Below, piece after piece: positions 45,238 to 53,218 of a stretch of DNA of 64,000 nucleotides. Every line of letters begins with the position of its first letter. Positions within the stretch are counted from its first letter, which is position 1. This stretch comes from SAR324 cluster bacterium. Its GTDB lineage: Bacteria; SAR324; NAC60-12. Below the pieces are notes generated by a model, which saw only the letters and a list, made by a program, of their open reading frames with translations, was not told the origin of the DNA and ran no database searches. Where the stretch lies: contig JADFZZ010000026.1 of the NCBI GenBank assembly GCA_015232315.1, positions 1 to 64,000 of the forward strand, read 5' to 3'. The translations under genes were made by a program, and so were the position numbers.

Positions 45238-46365
45238 TTATTCAAAATATTTTTTCTTAATTCCCGTTTTTTTGAGTTTAACCCTGATCAGGGTTCCTTC
45301 ATTCAGAGTGCTTGAAAGTTCAAGTGTTCCACCATGGTTTCGGATAATTCCATAACTGGTGGTCAAACCCAGTCCTGTGCCTTCGCCAACATCTTTGGTA
45401 GTAAAAAAGGGATTCATCACCAAACCAAGATGTTCCTCAGAAATGCCGATTCCTGTGTCCTGAATATCTACAACTTGCCAGGGATGATCCTCATAGACAT
45501 GAATTACCAGGTTTTTGACCTCGCATGGTTTCATGGCTTCTATCGCGTTGATGGTGAGATTCATCAGTGCCTGTTCCATCAACAGATTCTGGCCTTCAAT
45601 ATAATCAGAGATGGGTTCAATTTTAAGATTCAGCACAATATCGTTGTTTTGTATATGGTGCGTAATCATATCCAGCATGTGCTCTACACATTGATTGATC
45701 AAAAAAGGTTGATTCTGCATGAAATTATCTTCACGGCTGTAAAGCAATAAATTGTGGGTGATTTTTGCACAGCGATCAACCAATTTTTCAATTTGTGTCA
45801 GTTGTTCAGACATTGACGTCTGTTTGGGGGCTTCTTTAAGTTGCTCAACGATGAGGGAAATCATACACAAGGGGTTATTGATTTCATGTGCGATTCCTTC
45901 TGCCATTTGCGCGATTCCACGTAATTTTGCGGTTTGTACCAGTTCAGCCTGTGCTGTTTTAAGATCAAGATTCAGTTGATGGAGAGTGTTGATGTTGTTT
46001 TGTGTCATCAGTGCAGCATTGATTCGGGCATTGAAAATCACTTCACGGACTGGTTTGTTGATAAAATCTACGGCACCGACGTTAAAGCACTGTTCCAGCA
46101 ATTTTTCATCGACATCTCCTGTCAGCATGATGACAGGGATCTGTGCAAAGGTATGATGGTTTTTTAGACTTTTCAATAGATCCACCCCATTCACTTCAGG
46201 CATGTAAACATCCAGAAGAATGAGATCAGGCGTTTCCGTTTTCAGGTAATCAAACAAAAATTTACCATAAAGCGTGAATAGCGGAGTATGGCCCTTGAGT
46301 GTGAGAAGGTTTGAAACATGCTCAATGATTGCAAAGTCATCATCAACGATTAATATTTTTGCCAT
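45238..46365 (-). CDS. Soluble receiver-histidine kinase (REC-HK)
   Basis: A 375-residue cytoplasmic protein. Receiver at about 1-120 (Asp52 in LLDVYMP, Lys104), then a coiled linker and kinase core: His160 in AHEINNPLCMI, N-box near 255-265, and G-boxes GIGISEEHLG and GTGLGLTTSYG. The receiver closely resembles receiver 1 of the double kinase at 962-3247. The start overlaps the upstream membrane kinase gene by 23 nt, so they are translated together and likely exchange phosphate. No output domain. Confidence 0.9.
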   Translation of the reverse strand: MAKILIVDDDFAIIEHVSNLLTLKGHTPLFTLYGKFLFDYLKTETPDLILLDVYMPEVNGVDLLKSLKNHHTFAQIPVIMLTGDVDEKLLEQCFNVGAVDFINKPVREVIFNARINAALMTQNNINTLHQLNLDLKTAQAELVQTAKLRGIAQMAEGIAHEINNPLCMISLIVEQLKEAPKQTSMSEQLTQIEKLVDRCAKITHNLLLYSREDNFMQNQPFLINQCVEHMLDMITHHIQNNDIVLNLKIEPISDYIEGQNLLMEQALMNLTINAIEAMKPCEVKNLVIHVYEDHPWQVVDIQDTGIGISEEHLGLVMNPFFTTKDVGEGTGLGLTTSYGIIRNHGGTLELSSTLNEGTLIRVKLKKTGIKKKYFE

Positions 46366-48892
46366 GAAGAATCTCGTTGACCAGTTCAGTGAGTTTTTCG
46401 TTATTTCTGGAGGAAAGGGCTTGTTCCATTTCAGAAAGTGATTTTTTCAAGGGATGATTTGTTCCCACCAGAAGTTCATTTAATTCTTGTAGTTTTTTGT
46501 GAATTTTATCTGTCATGAAATAGGGAATTTCAAGTAGATTCTGACAGATAGCCTTGATTTGTTCCAGCACTTCACTGCCAAGCGTTGTGGTTTCAGTCTG
46601 ATTGGCTGGAGTCGTGTCACTGGAAAAATACTTTGAAATAATGGACAATACCTCATCAACTTTTACAGGTTTGGTCAGGTATGCGCTCATGCCTGCATTC
46701 AATGCATTGAGTTCTTGTTCCTTGAAGGATTCCGCACTGATTCCAATGATAGGAATTTGCTCACAGGTGGGCAATTGCCTGATCAGACGGGTGGCCGTGA
46801 AACCATCCATGACAGGCATGTGAATATCCATCAGAATAATATCCGGTCGGGTTTCTCGACAATAATTCAAGGCTTCCTCACCGTTAGCAGTAACAACTAA
46901 CTGACATGGAATGTCTTCAAAAATTGCCTGCATCATCAACTGATTGACGGGGTTATCCTCTGCCATCAAAATATGTTTTCCATGCAAAACATTTTCTTGG
47001 GAAGGTTGGTGTGAGGGTGTCTCTTCAGGATGTTCCGACACGGCCTGCAAGGGAAGCATCACCGTAAACACACTCCCATGATCCAATGCGCTTTCCACTA
47101 TAATGGAGCCTTCCAGTAGTTCGATCATGCTTTTGACAAGGGTCAGACCCAATCCTGTTCCTCCATATTTCCGGGTAATGGTGTTGTCCGCTTGTTCAAA
47201 CGGATGAAAAATGGTTTTCAGGTGTTCCGTGGAAATCCCTACGCCGCTGTCTTCAATGGTCCAGCATAACATTTTGTTATGTTCAAAAGCTTTCATCTGC
47301 ACCGAACCCTTACTGGTAAATTTGATCGCGTTGTCAACGAGGCTATGCAGTATATGGTTCAGGAAAGTCCGATCAGAAAGAATCATGACCGGAAGTTGCG
47401 GGTCAAAAGAATACTCAAATGTTAAGTTTTTTTCATGTGCCTGTGCTTTATATAAATGAAAAATTCCCTGAAACAACAATCGGATGTTGACAGGTTTTAG
47501 TTCGACTTTTGCTTTGCCGGATTGGAGCTGAGCCAGTTCAAGGATATTACTGATGATTTCAGCCAAATGCACACTGCTGTCCTGAATTTGCCGCAGGTAC
47601 CGTTTGAAATCAGAGGTGTGTATGACAGCTCCATATTTCTTTTCCAGGAGTTGACTGAATCCCGAAATAGCATTGAGCGGAGACCTGATTTCATGGCTCA
47701 TCTTTGCCAGAAACTGCATCTTTGCCTGAGATGCTTCTTCCGCACGTTTTTTTTCTTCCGCCAATAGTTTTTCAGTGATTTTCTGTTGAGTCATATCGAC
47801 AGAAAATCCCAGCAGAACACTTTCCCCATCTTTAAAGGTCAGAATTTTTTTTCCTGCCAGGAACCACTTTTTCTCAGGACTCGTGAAATGTTCTTCCCTC
47901 ATGATCAGTTCTTTGGCCTTCCAGACAGTCATGTCATGTTGCCGGTGCCTGATCGCGACATCCGGAGCAAAAAGTTCATCGTCCGTTTTATTGATGATCT
48001 CCGATTTTGGTCTTTGCAGAGTGTTTGCAAGGGCTTCATTGCACAGGAGGAGTTGTCCCTGAATATTTTTTATGAAAATATTGACTGGGAGATCCTCAAT
48101 AATCTGTTGGAGTTTGTCATTTTCATTTGTCAGCAGGTTTTTATATTTTTGAATCGAGTTGGCCATGGATTCGATATCTCGTGCAAGATCCCCGATCTCG
48201 TCTTTTGATGTGATTGGAACACCATAAACGATTTCATTGCCAGCAATTTTTTTGGTGATGCCCTGTATAATAATGATAGGATTCAAAATTATTTTTTTGG
48301 ACAGAAACAACATGCCGAGCATCAGAATCATGGTCACTAAAGCGCAAAGTACCATCATGTTGAAAATTCGTTGATTCAGCGGTTCAATCAATGCCTGTGT
48401 GTCACTGAGCAGCACCACTTTCCAATTCCATGGATCAAAATTTCCCGTGAAAATAACATGATCTGAACCCTCCAGATTGATATGTTCACGTTGGGATTGA
48501 ATTGCTTCCCGAATCTCGGCAATTGCTTTCTGAACCGGCACAATAGACTTTGACGCAGGGTCTCCCTTGTATTCAAACACAAGGGAGAGTGTCGGCAGAT
48601 CGAATACAAATAGATGATCGTACTTGTTCAACTCCATGCCTCGAACAAATTCAAGAATGGTTTCATGCTGATATTCCGGCAATAAATCTTTGGCTTTTTT
48701 ATCAGCAAGGAAGGCGTGTTGAGCCGCCTCCAGAACATTTTGGATCAAGTGCTCCATGTGCAGATGTAAATGATCTTTTTGTGCTTGATACAGAATGGGT
48801 TTGACGGTGTCATAGCCGATGAAGCTGAAAGCACCAATGAGTATGAGTGCAGGAAAAATCACCATGATGACGATTTTTGTCTGAAGTTTCAT
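46343..48892 (-). CDS. Membrane hybrid histidine kinase (HAMP-PAS-HK-REC)
   Basis: An 849-residue sensor. TM1 at about 8-27, periplasmic region to about 175 (Cache-like pattern with a GNFDPWNWKVVL stretch), TM2 at about 178-198, HAMP at about 200-255, PAS at about 260-375. Kinase core: His400 in SHEIRSPLNAIS, N-box near 517-524, G-boxes GVGIS and GTGLGLTLVKS. Receiver at about 640-755 with Asp689 in LMDIHMP. The last ~95 residues are helical and unidentified. It precedes and overlaps a soluble REC-HK gene, the same order as at 3257-5839 and 962-3247. Confidence 0.92.
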   Translation of the reverse strand: MKLQTKIVIMVIFPALILIGAFSFIGYDTVKPILYQAQKDHLHLHMEHLIQNVLEAAQHAFLADKKAKDLLPEYQHETILEFVRGMELNKYDHLFVFDLPTLSLVFEYKGDPASKSIVPVQKAIAEIREAIQSQREHINLEGSDHVIFTGNFDPWNWKVVLLSDTQALIEPLNQRIFNMMVLCALVTMILMLGMLFLSKKIILNPIIIIQGITKKIAGNEIVYGVPITSKDEIGDLARDIESMANSIQKYKNLLTNENDKLQQIIEDLPVNIFIKNIQGQLLLCNEALANTLQRPKSEIINKTDDELFAPDVAIRHRQHDMTVWKAKELIMREEHFTSPEKKWFLAGKKILTFKDGESVLLGFSVDMTQQKITEKLLAEEKKRAEEASQAKMQFLAKMSHEIRSPLNAISGFSQLLEKKYGAVIHTSDFKRYLRQIQDSSVHLAEIISNILELAQLQSGKAKVELKPVNIRLLFQGIFHLYKAQAHEKNLTFEYSFDPQLPVMILSDRTFLNHILHSLVDNAIKFTSKGSVQMKAFEHNKMLCWTIEDSGVGISTEHLKTIFHPFEQADNTITRKYGGTGLGLTLVKSMIELLEGSIIVESALDHGSVFTVMLPLQAVSEHPEETPSHQPSQENVLHGKHILMAEDNPVNQLMMQAIFEDIPCQLVVTANGEEALNYCRETRPDIILMDIHMPVMDGFTATRLIRQLPTCEQIPIIGISAESFKEQELNALNAGMSAYLTKPVKVDEVLSIISKYFSSDTTPANQTETTTLGSEVLEQIKAICQNLLEIPYFMTDKIHKKLQELNELLVGTNHPLKKSLSEMEQALSSRNNEKLTELVNEILHGKNINR

Positions 48893-48907
48893 GCGTTTCC
48901 TTGACCG

Positions 48908-49453
48908 CTAACGGGCAAAGGCCCGCTGGCGTCGTTTGAGGTGTGTTTCATGGACCAGATTGATGAGTTTCATCCATTCCTGCATATACTGGTATTCCAG
49001 GCCAAACTGATCTGGATGATATTTTTTGATCAGTCGCCGGTAGTGCTGTTTCACTTCTTTGGCCCGGGCTCGTTTGAACACGTTGAGGTCTTTATAAAAC
49101 TCTTGTTCAGAGGGAATGTAAAACGTTTTTTCAGCAGTTTCCGGCGAACTGGTATGTTCATGCTGTTTTTCCTCGGCATGATGCGATGCTGAGTTCTGTT
49201 TGCGGAAGGAGGTGTGCTCCGCATTTTCCCGGGATGGGTGAGCCTGGTCTGGAGCTTCAAGTTCCAGAAATTCGCTGTCATCCACCGGACGGAAGGCTGA
49301 ACCCAGAAACAGAAACCGTTCGGTCTCATCAATCCGGATTGAGGCAAACCACAAGGGGGGCTGGATGTCCTTCATACCAAAATCATTCGTCCGAACTCTG
49401 GGTTCCTGATAGTAATGGATCGTCTGTTTCTGTTCAAAAGAGGTCTGAGACAT
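48908..49453 (-). CDS. Protein with C-terminal J domain
   Basis: A ~181-residue protein with a J-domain-like helical hairpin at the C-terminus (about 118-178). It includes the HPD motif in IKKYHPDQFG preceded by FYKDLNVFKRARAKEVKQHY. The N-terminal ~110 residues are polar, without clear structure; a Ser/Glu/His-rich stretch (HAEEKQHEHTSSPETAEK) suggests disorder. ATG 49453 or GTG 49465 could be the start; neither has a clear site. It lies 15 nt upstream of the membrane kinase gene on the same strand. Confidence 0.7.
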   Translation of the reverse strand: MSQTSFEQKQTIHYYQEPRVRTNDFGMKDIQPPLWFASIRIDETERFLFLGSAFRPVDDSEFLELEAPDQAHPSRENAEHTSFRKQNSASHHAEEKQHEHTSSPETAEKTFYIPSEQEFYKDLNVFKRARAKEVKQHYRRLIKKYHPDQFGLEYQYMQEWMKLINLVHETHLKRRQRAFAR

Positions 49454-49521
49454 GGCACCGTTCACAATTGAAGTTATAATTCATGTGGTCATGTCTCATT
49501 CAAAAACAGGGCCAATGTTTA

Positions 49522-51501
49522 TCAGATCACACGTTCGTTACCACCATCGACAGGAACCTGCGCACCAGTTGTTTTGCCGAACGTATTGCCTGCCATGGCA
49601 CAAACCATCTCGGCAACATCGTGCGAGGTGACCTCTTTTTTCAGCAGATTGTTGGTTTTGTATTCTTCCACAGTCAATCCATAGTGTCGGGCACGGGCCT
49701 GAAGCACTTCAGGCGTCCAGATTCCTGTGTCAAACACGGCGTTGGGATGCACTGTGTTGATGCGGATACCGGCTGAGGCCCATTCAAGGGCGGCAATACG
49801 TGCGAGTTGGGTGAAGCCTGCTTTTGCCACGGAATAGGCGCCGGCACCGGGTCCGGGGGCCGGCACGTTCTTGGAACCGATCATCACCACCGAGGGATCC
49901 TGACCTTGCTGAAGCACTGGAAACGAAAGACTCATGATTCGTTGATGAGAGGTCAGATTGAGGAGAAGGCTTTTGTCCCACAGGGCAGGGTCCATTTTTG
50001 CCAAAGTTGAACTGGGCGGAAAGATTCCGGCATTGCACACCAGAATATCCATTCCACCAAATTGCAAAATTGTTTGATCAATGGCTTGTTGAATCACATC
50101 CTGCCGGGTGACATCACCCATGATACCCAGAAATCCGGGGTGTTTTATCATGTTTGTCACAGCAGGATTCAGGTCAATGACGGTCACACAGGCTCCTTGT
50201 TTGAGCAGATGTTCCGCACAGGCCTTGCCAATACCACTCGCACCGCCGGTAACCAGTGCGGTTTTGCCCTGAAACTGGGGTCTGGTTGTGACCTTGCCAA
50301 GTTTTGCCTGCTCGAGTTCCCAGTATTCCACTTCAAAAATATCCCGTTCCGGCAGGGCTTGCCATTGTTCCAGGCCTTCGGCCCATTGAACGGCGTCAAT
50401 CGTGTGATGAACAATATCTTCAATGATGAGGGTTTCCTTGATCGTTTGACCAAAAGTAAGAATGCCTTTTCCGGGCCAGACTGCCCAGCAGGGGATGGGG
50501 GGCAGGCAACGCTGTTCGGGAGTACGGTTTCGTTCAAAATAAGCGAAATACTCCCGTTTGTAGGCTTCAACACATTGCTCCACAGAATCTTCCCTGAGTA
50601 TGAGCGGGATCCGTTTTGTCCGTATCACATGGTCTGGCGTCAGGGGTCCTCTGGTCGCAAGGGCTTCAACATCATTCCGTGAGGCAAAACCGCAAGCCTC
50701 TGGAGATGTGTCACAATGCACCACTACGGGATAGCCCGCAATGTTGGACAATTGATGTCGTAATTGGGCAATAACCTGAGTTGAGACAGGCTGATCCGGA
50801 TTTTTTTTAACAGGCCTGTTGAGCGCGCCATTTTTTTCAAGATAGGACTCCGCTTCAGAAACCAACTGGATCATCATGTCATAGCTCGCTTTTGCGTCAT
50901 CATTGAAGGTGAATACGCCATGATTCATCAGGATGATGCCATCGAGTTGGCTCCAGTCCAGATCCCTGGTCATTTCATAAATTTTTCGCGCAAGCACAAA
51001 ACCCGGCATGACATACGGCACGAGCAAAACCCTGTTGCCGTAAATTTTTCGAATATGGTCTTCGCCATGAGGAGTGTTGGTTACTGCGACTACTGCATCC
51101 GCATGGGTATGATCCACAAACTTGAAGGGAATGATCGCATGAAGAATGGCTTCCACAGAGGGATTCGGCGCATAGGGGTCCAGCATTGCCGCACGTTGAG
51201 ACGTGACCATTTGTAAATCCGTCAGCGATTCCAGTTTGGCCATTTTCAGCAGTGTCTCCTGCTTGACCGGCGCGAATCCTGCGGCTTCAATCGTTGCCAG
51301 ATCCCAACCACTGCCTTTGACAAACAGAACCTCTTCCGTTTCTCCAAATAAATTGGTCACCGTTGATTTAACAGAAGTATTTCCTCCTCCGTGTAGCACC
51401 AGCGCCGACTCTTTCCCCAGCAGACGGGAGGTGTAAACTCTCATTTGCAGGGCATCCTGCCCAACATTTGCGGCTTCTTCAGCATTCCATAAATTTTTCA
51501 T
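49522..51501 (-). CDS. Bifunctional class II aldolase / short-chain dehydrogenase
   Basis: A 659-residue fusion. The N-terminal ~400 residues form a class II aldolase (fuculose/rhamnulose-phosphate aldolase type) with ALVLHGGGNTSVK, zinc ligands in VDHTHADAV and MNHGVFTF. The C-terminal ~240 residues are a short-chain dehydrogenase: NAD loop TGGASGIGKACAE, LVCNAGIF, catalytic YSVAKAGF. This matches the rhamnulose-1-phosphate aldolase/dehydrogenase fusion group (RhaD/YuxG-like), which links aldol cleavage with oxidation or reduction of the aldehyde. No sugar kinase or isomerase lies nearby, so the substrate is uncertain. lysA is 27 nt upstream. Confidence 0.92.
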   Translation of the reverse strand: MKNLWNAEEAANVGQDALQMRVYTSRLLGKESALVLHGGGNTSVKSTVTNLFGETEEVLFVKGSGWDLATIEAAGFAPVKQETLLKMAKLESLTDLQMVTSQRAAMLDPYAPNPSVEAILHAIIPFKFVDHTHADAVVAVTNTPHGEDHIRKIYGNRVLLVPYVMPGFVLARKIYEMTRDLDWSQLDGIILMNHGVFTFNDDAKASYDMMIQLVSEAESYLEKNGALNRPVKKNPDQPVSTQVIAQLRHQLSNIAGYPVVVHCDTSPEACGFASRNDVEALATRGPLTPDHVIRTKRIPLILREDSVEQCVEAYKREYFAYFERNRTPEQRCLPPIPCWAVWPGKGILTFGQTIKETLIIEDIVHHTIDAVQWAEGLEQWQALPERDIFEVEYWELEQAKLGKVTTRPQFQGKTALVTGGASGIGKACAEHLLKQGACVTVIDLNPAVTNMIKHPGFLGIMGDVTRQDVIQQAIDQTILQFGGMDILVCNAGIFPPSSTLAKMDPALWDKSLLLNLTSHQRIMSLSFPVLQQGQDPSVVMIGSKNVPAPGPGAGAYSVAKAGFTQLARIAALEWASAGIRINTVHPNAVFDTGIWTPEVLQARARHYGLTVEEYKTNNLLKKEVTSHDVAEMVCAMAGNTFGKTTGAQVPVDGGNERVI

Positions 51502-51528
51502 AAGACCTCACAGTGTTGGGTTCAAGAA

Positions 51529-52767
51529 TTAGACAAAAGTACGAATCAGATCTTCATAGGTTTCTCTGCGACGAATAAGTCGTGACGTTCCAGAACAAAT
51601 CATGACTTCCGCAGGTCTGGGACGCATGTTGTATTGCGAACTCATGGAAATCCCATAGGCTCCGGCGTCGCGAAGGGCAAGAATATCACCAGACTTGCAT
51701 TCCGGGATTTCCCGGGCGATTTGTCCCTGAGCACCACTGGTAAAAATATCTCCCGTTTCGCAGATATTACCGACCACCACCGTTTTGACAAGGGGGTTAT
51801 TGACCGCTGAGGCATTTTCTATGCGGTGATAGGAACCATACAGCATGGGACGGATTAAATGATTGAAGCCACTGTCAACACCGACAAAACGGTATTCAGG
51901 TGTGTTTTTGATCGTGTTCACACAGGTTAGCAGGGTTCCGGAAGAGGCGATAATATAGCGTCCCGGTTCAATTTTTAATTCCAGGGTTTTACCTCTGTGC
52001 TCACAGAATTGCTGAAAACGACGGCTCATTTTTGCACCCAGTTGCTGAATATCCAGAGTTTGTTGCCCGGGTTGGTACGGAATCCCAAACCCACCACCCA
52101 CATCCACAAATTCAAGGTCAGGGAGTGTCTCTGCAACCTGAAGAATCAGGTCCATCGCATCCATCATGGGTTGAGGCTCGAGAATGCCGGTGCCGATATG
52201 AGAATGGATTCCTGTCAATTTAAGATGGAATCGGGTCAGCAGTTCCATGAGTTGTGGCATTTGATCATGATAAATACCGAATTTGGATTTGGGGCCGCCG
52301 GTGATGCAGTGATCATGGTGTCCAGCGCCAATCCCCGGGTTAACACGCACAGAGATGACCGTGCCGGGAAATTTTGCGCCAAAATCAGCCACACGATCCA
52401 GTGAATCCAGATTCACCAGAACTCCCTGATTGACACACCAGAACAGTTCTTCAGGAGTGACGTTATTTCCCGTAAAAATGATTTTTTGAGGAGAAAAACC
52501 TGTGTCAAGTGCCAGTTGGACTTCCAGTGGCGAAACAGTGTCAACGCCGCATCCCGCCTCCAGGACCAACTTGAGGATTGCGGGGTTTGGATTGGCTTTC
52601 ATGGCATAATGAATTCCCGGTTGAAGGTTCGGGAAATTTTTCTTGAGTTGCTCAATCTGGGTTTTGATCACAGATTCTTCATACACATAAAGAGGTGATC
52701 CATATTGCTGGATTAACTCCCGGGCAGAGATTCCTTCAAACAGTATCTGGTTATTGACGGTTTCCAT
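51529..52767 (-). CDS. lysA: Diaminopimelate decarboxylase
   Basis: A 412-residue PLP enzyme converting meso-diaminopimelate to lysine. The PLP Lys is in HYAMKANPNP. Other motifs are the HSHIGTGI region, VDVGGGFGIPY, KIEPGRYI and GNICETGDIF (catalytic Cys), and RDAGAYGISMSSQYN. A single intact gene upstream of the aldolase/dehydrogenase. No lysine riboswitch was recognised in the 450 nt before it. Confidence 0.95.
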   Translation of the reverse strand: METVNNQILFEGISARELIQQYGSPLYVYEESVIKTQIEQLKKNFPNLQPGIHYAMKANPNPAILKLVLEAGCGVDTVSPLEVQLALDTGFSPQKIIFTGNNVTPEELFWCVNQGVLVNLDSLDRVADFGAKFPGTVISVRVNPGIGAGHHDHCITGGPKSKFGIYHDQMPQLMELLTRFHLKLTGIHSHIGTGILEPQPMMDAMDLILQVAETLPDLEFVDVGGGFGIPYQPGQQTLDIQQLGAKMSRRFQQFCEHRGKTLELKIEPGRYIIASSGTLLTCVNTIKNTPEYRFVGVDSGFNHLIRPMLYGSYHRIENASAVNNPLVKTVVVGNICETGDIFTSGAQGQIAREIPECKSGDILALRDAGAYGISMSSQYNMRPRPAEVMICSGTSRLIRRRETYEDLIRTFV

Positions 52768-53017
52768 GAAACTCCTGTTGGTGCGGCAACCCGCTGTTTT
52801 GAAAAGAAAGCCTGTGATTTTGATATTCCGGGATAAACGGGAAAACCACAGTTGCTGTATTTATATCATGCTGTTATTACTGAAATTTTCATGGGGAAGA
52901 TAATGCAATCAGACCAAATGGCAAGTGCTTTATCCTGCGGTATACCTCACATATGGTACTGAACCTTTGAAATCAAAGGATTTGGTCACTTTGTCGTCTC
53001 GTTGCGAAGGAATGGTT

Positions 53018-53097
53018 AAAAAATAACAGGGAAAACTTTCTGGTTACGAACGTCCCGTTCGTAACCGTTCCATTTTTTACAACTTATTCTTTTGGCG
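53018..53097 (+). repeat. Dispersed palindromic repeat, copy 2
   Basis: Reads AAAAAATAACAGGG, AAAACTTTCTGG, then the hairpin 53042-53066 (arms GGTTACGAACG/CGTTCGTAACC, 11 bp, loop TCC) and CGTTCCAT, followed by TTTTTTACAACTTATTCTTT that also flanks copy 1. The same core is found at 22217-22281 (minus) and 60854-60920. Confidence 0.88.
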
Positions 53098-53151
53098 TTA
53101 CTTACTATAATTTTCCTAAATTTGAGCTAGACAAACCTTTTGGCGTTTTCT

Positions 53152-53191
53152 ATGTAGAGAGTATATTTAACATGTAGAGAGTATATTTAAC
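53152..53191 (+). repeat. Tandem 20-bp direct repeat upstream of the kinase operon
   Basis: ATGTAGAGAGTATATTTAAC occurs twice in a row (53152-53171 and 53172-53191), 28 nt before the start codon of the REC-cNMP-kinase gene. Each copy holds a TATATT stretch that could act as a -10 box or as a regulator site. Confidence 0.8.
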
Positions 53192-53218
53192 GTTTAGATA
53201 TTCAACCCGGGAAGAACT

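Larger units (their letters stand above)
52768..53218. other. Divergent interval lysA-kinase with repeats
   Basis: This 451-nt interval has no credible gene. It holds a small palindrome CCTTTGA-AA-TCAAAGG (52964-52979), dispersed repeat copy 2 and a 20-bp tandem duplication just before the kinase start, listed separately. Promoters for lysA (left) and the kinase operon (right) must lie here. Confidence 0.65.

Noticed and set aside
52964-52979. Small palindrome considered as a terminator
   Set aside because: A 7-bp AT-containing stem with 2-nt loop and no T run; too weak to call.
52768-53218. Possible lysine riboswitch upstream of lysA
   Set aside because: No conserved lysine-box core or long multi-helix fold was recognised; the region is mainly repeats.
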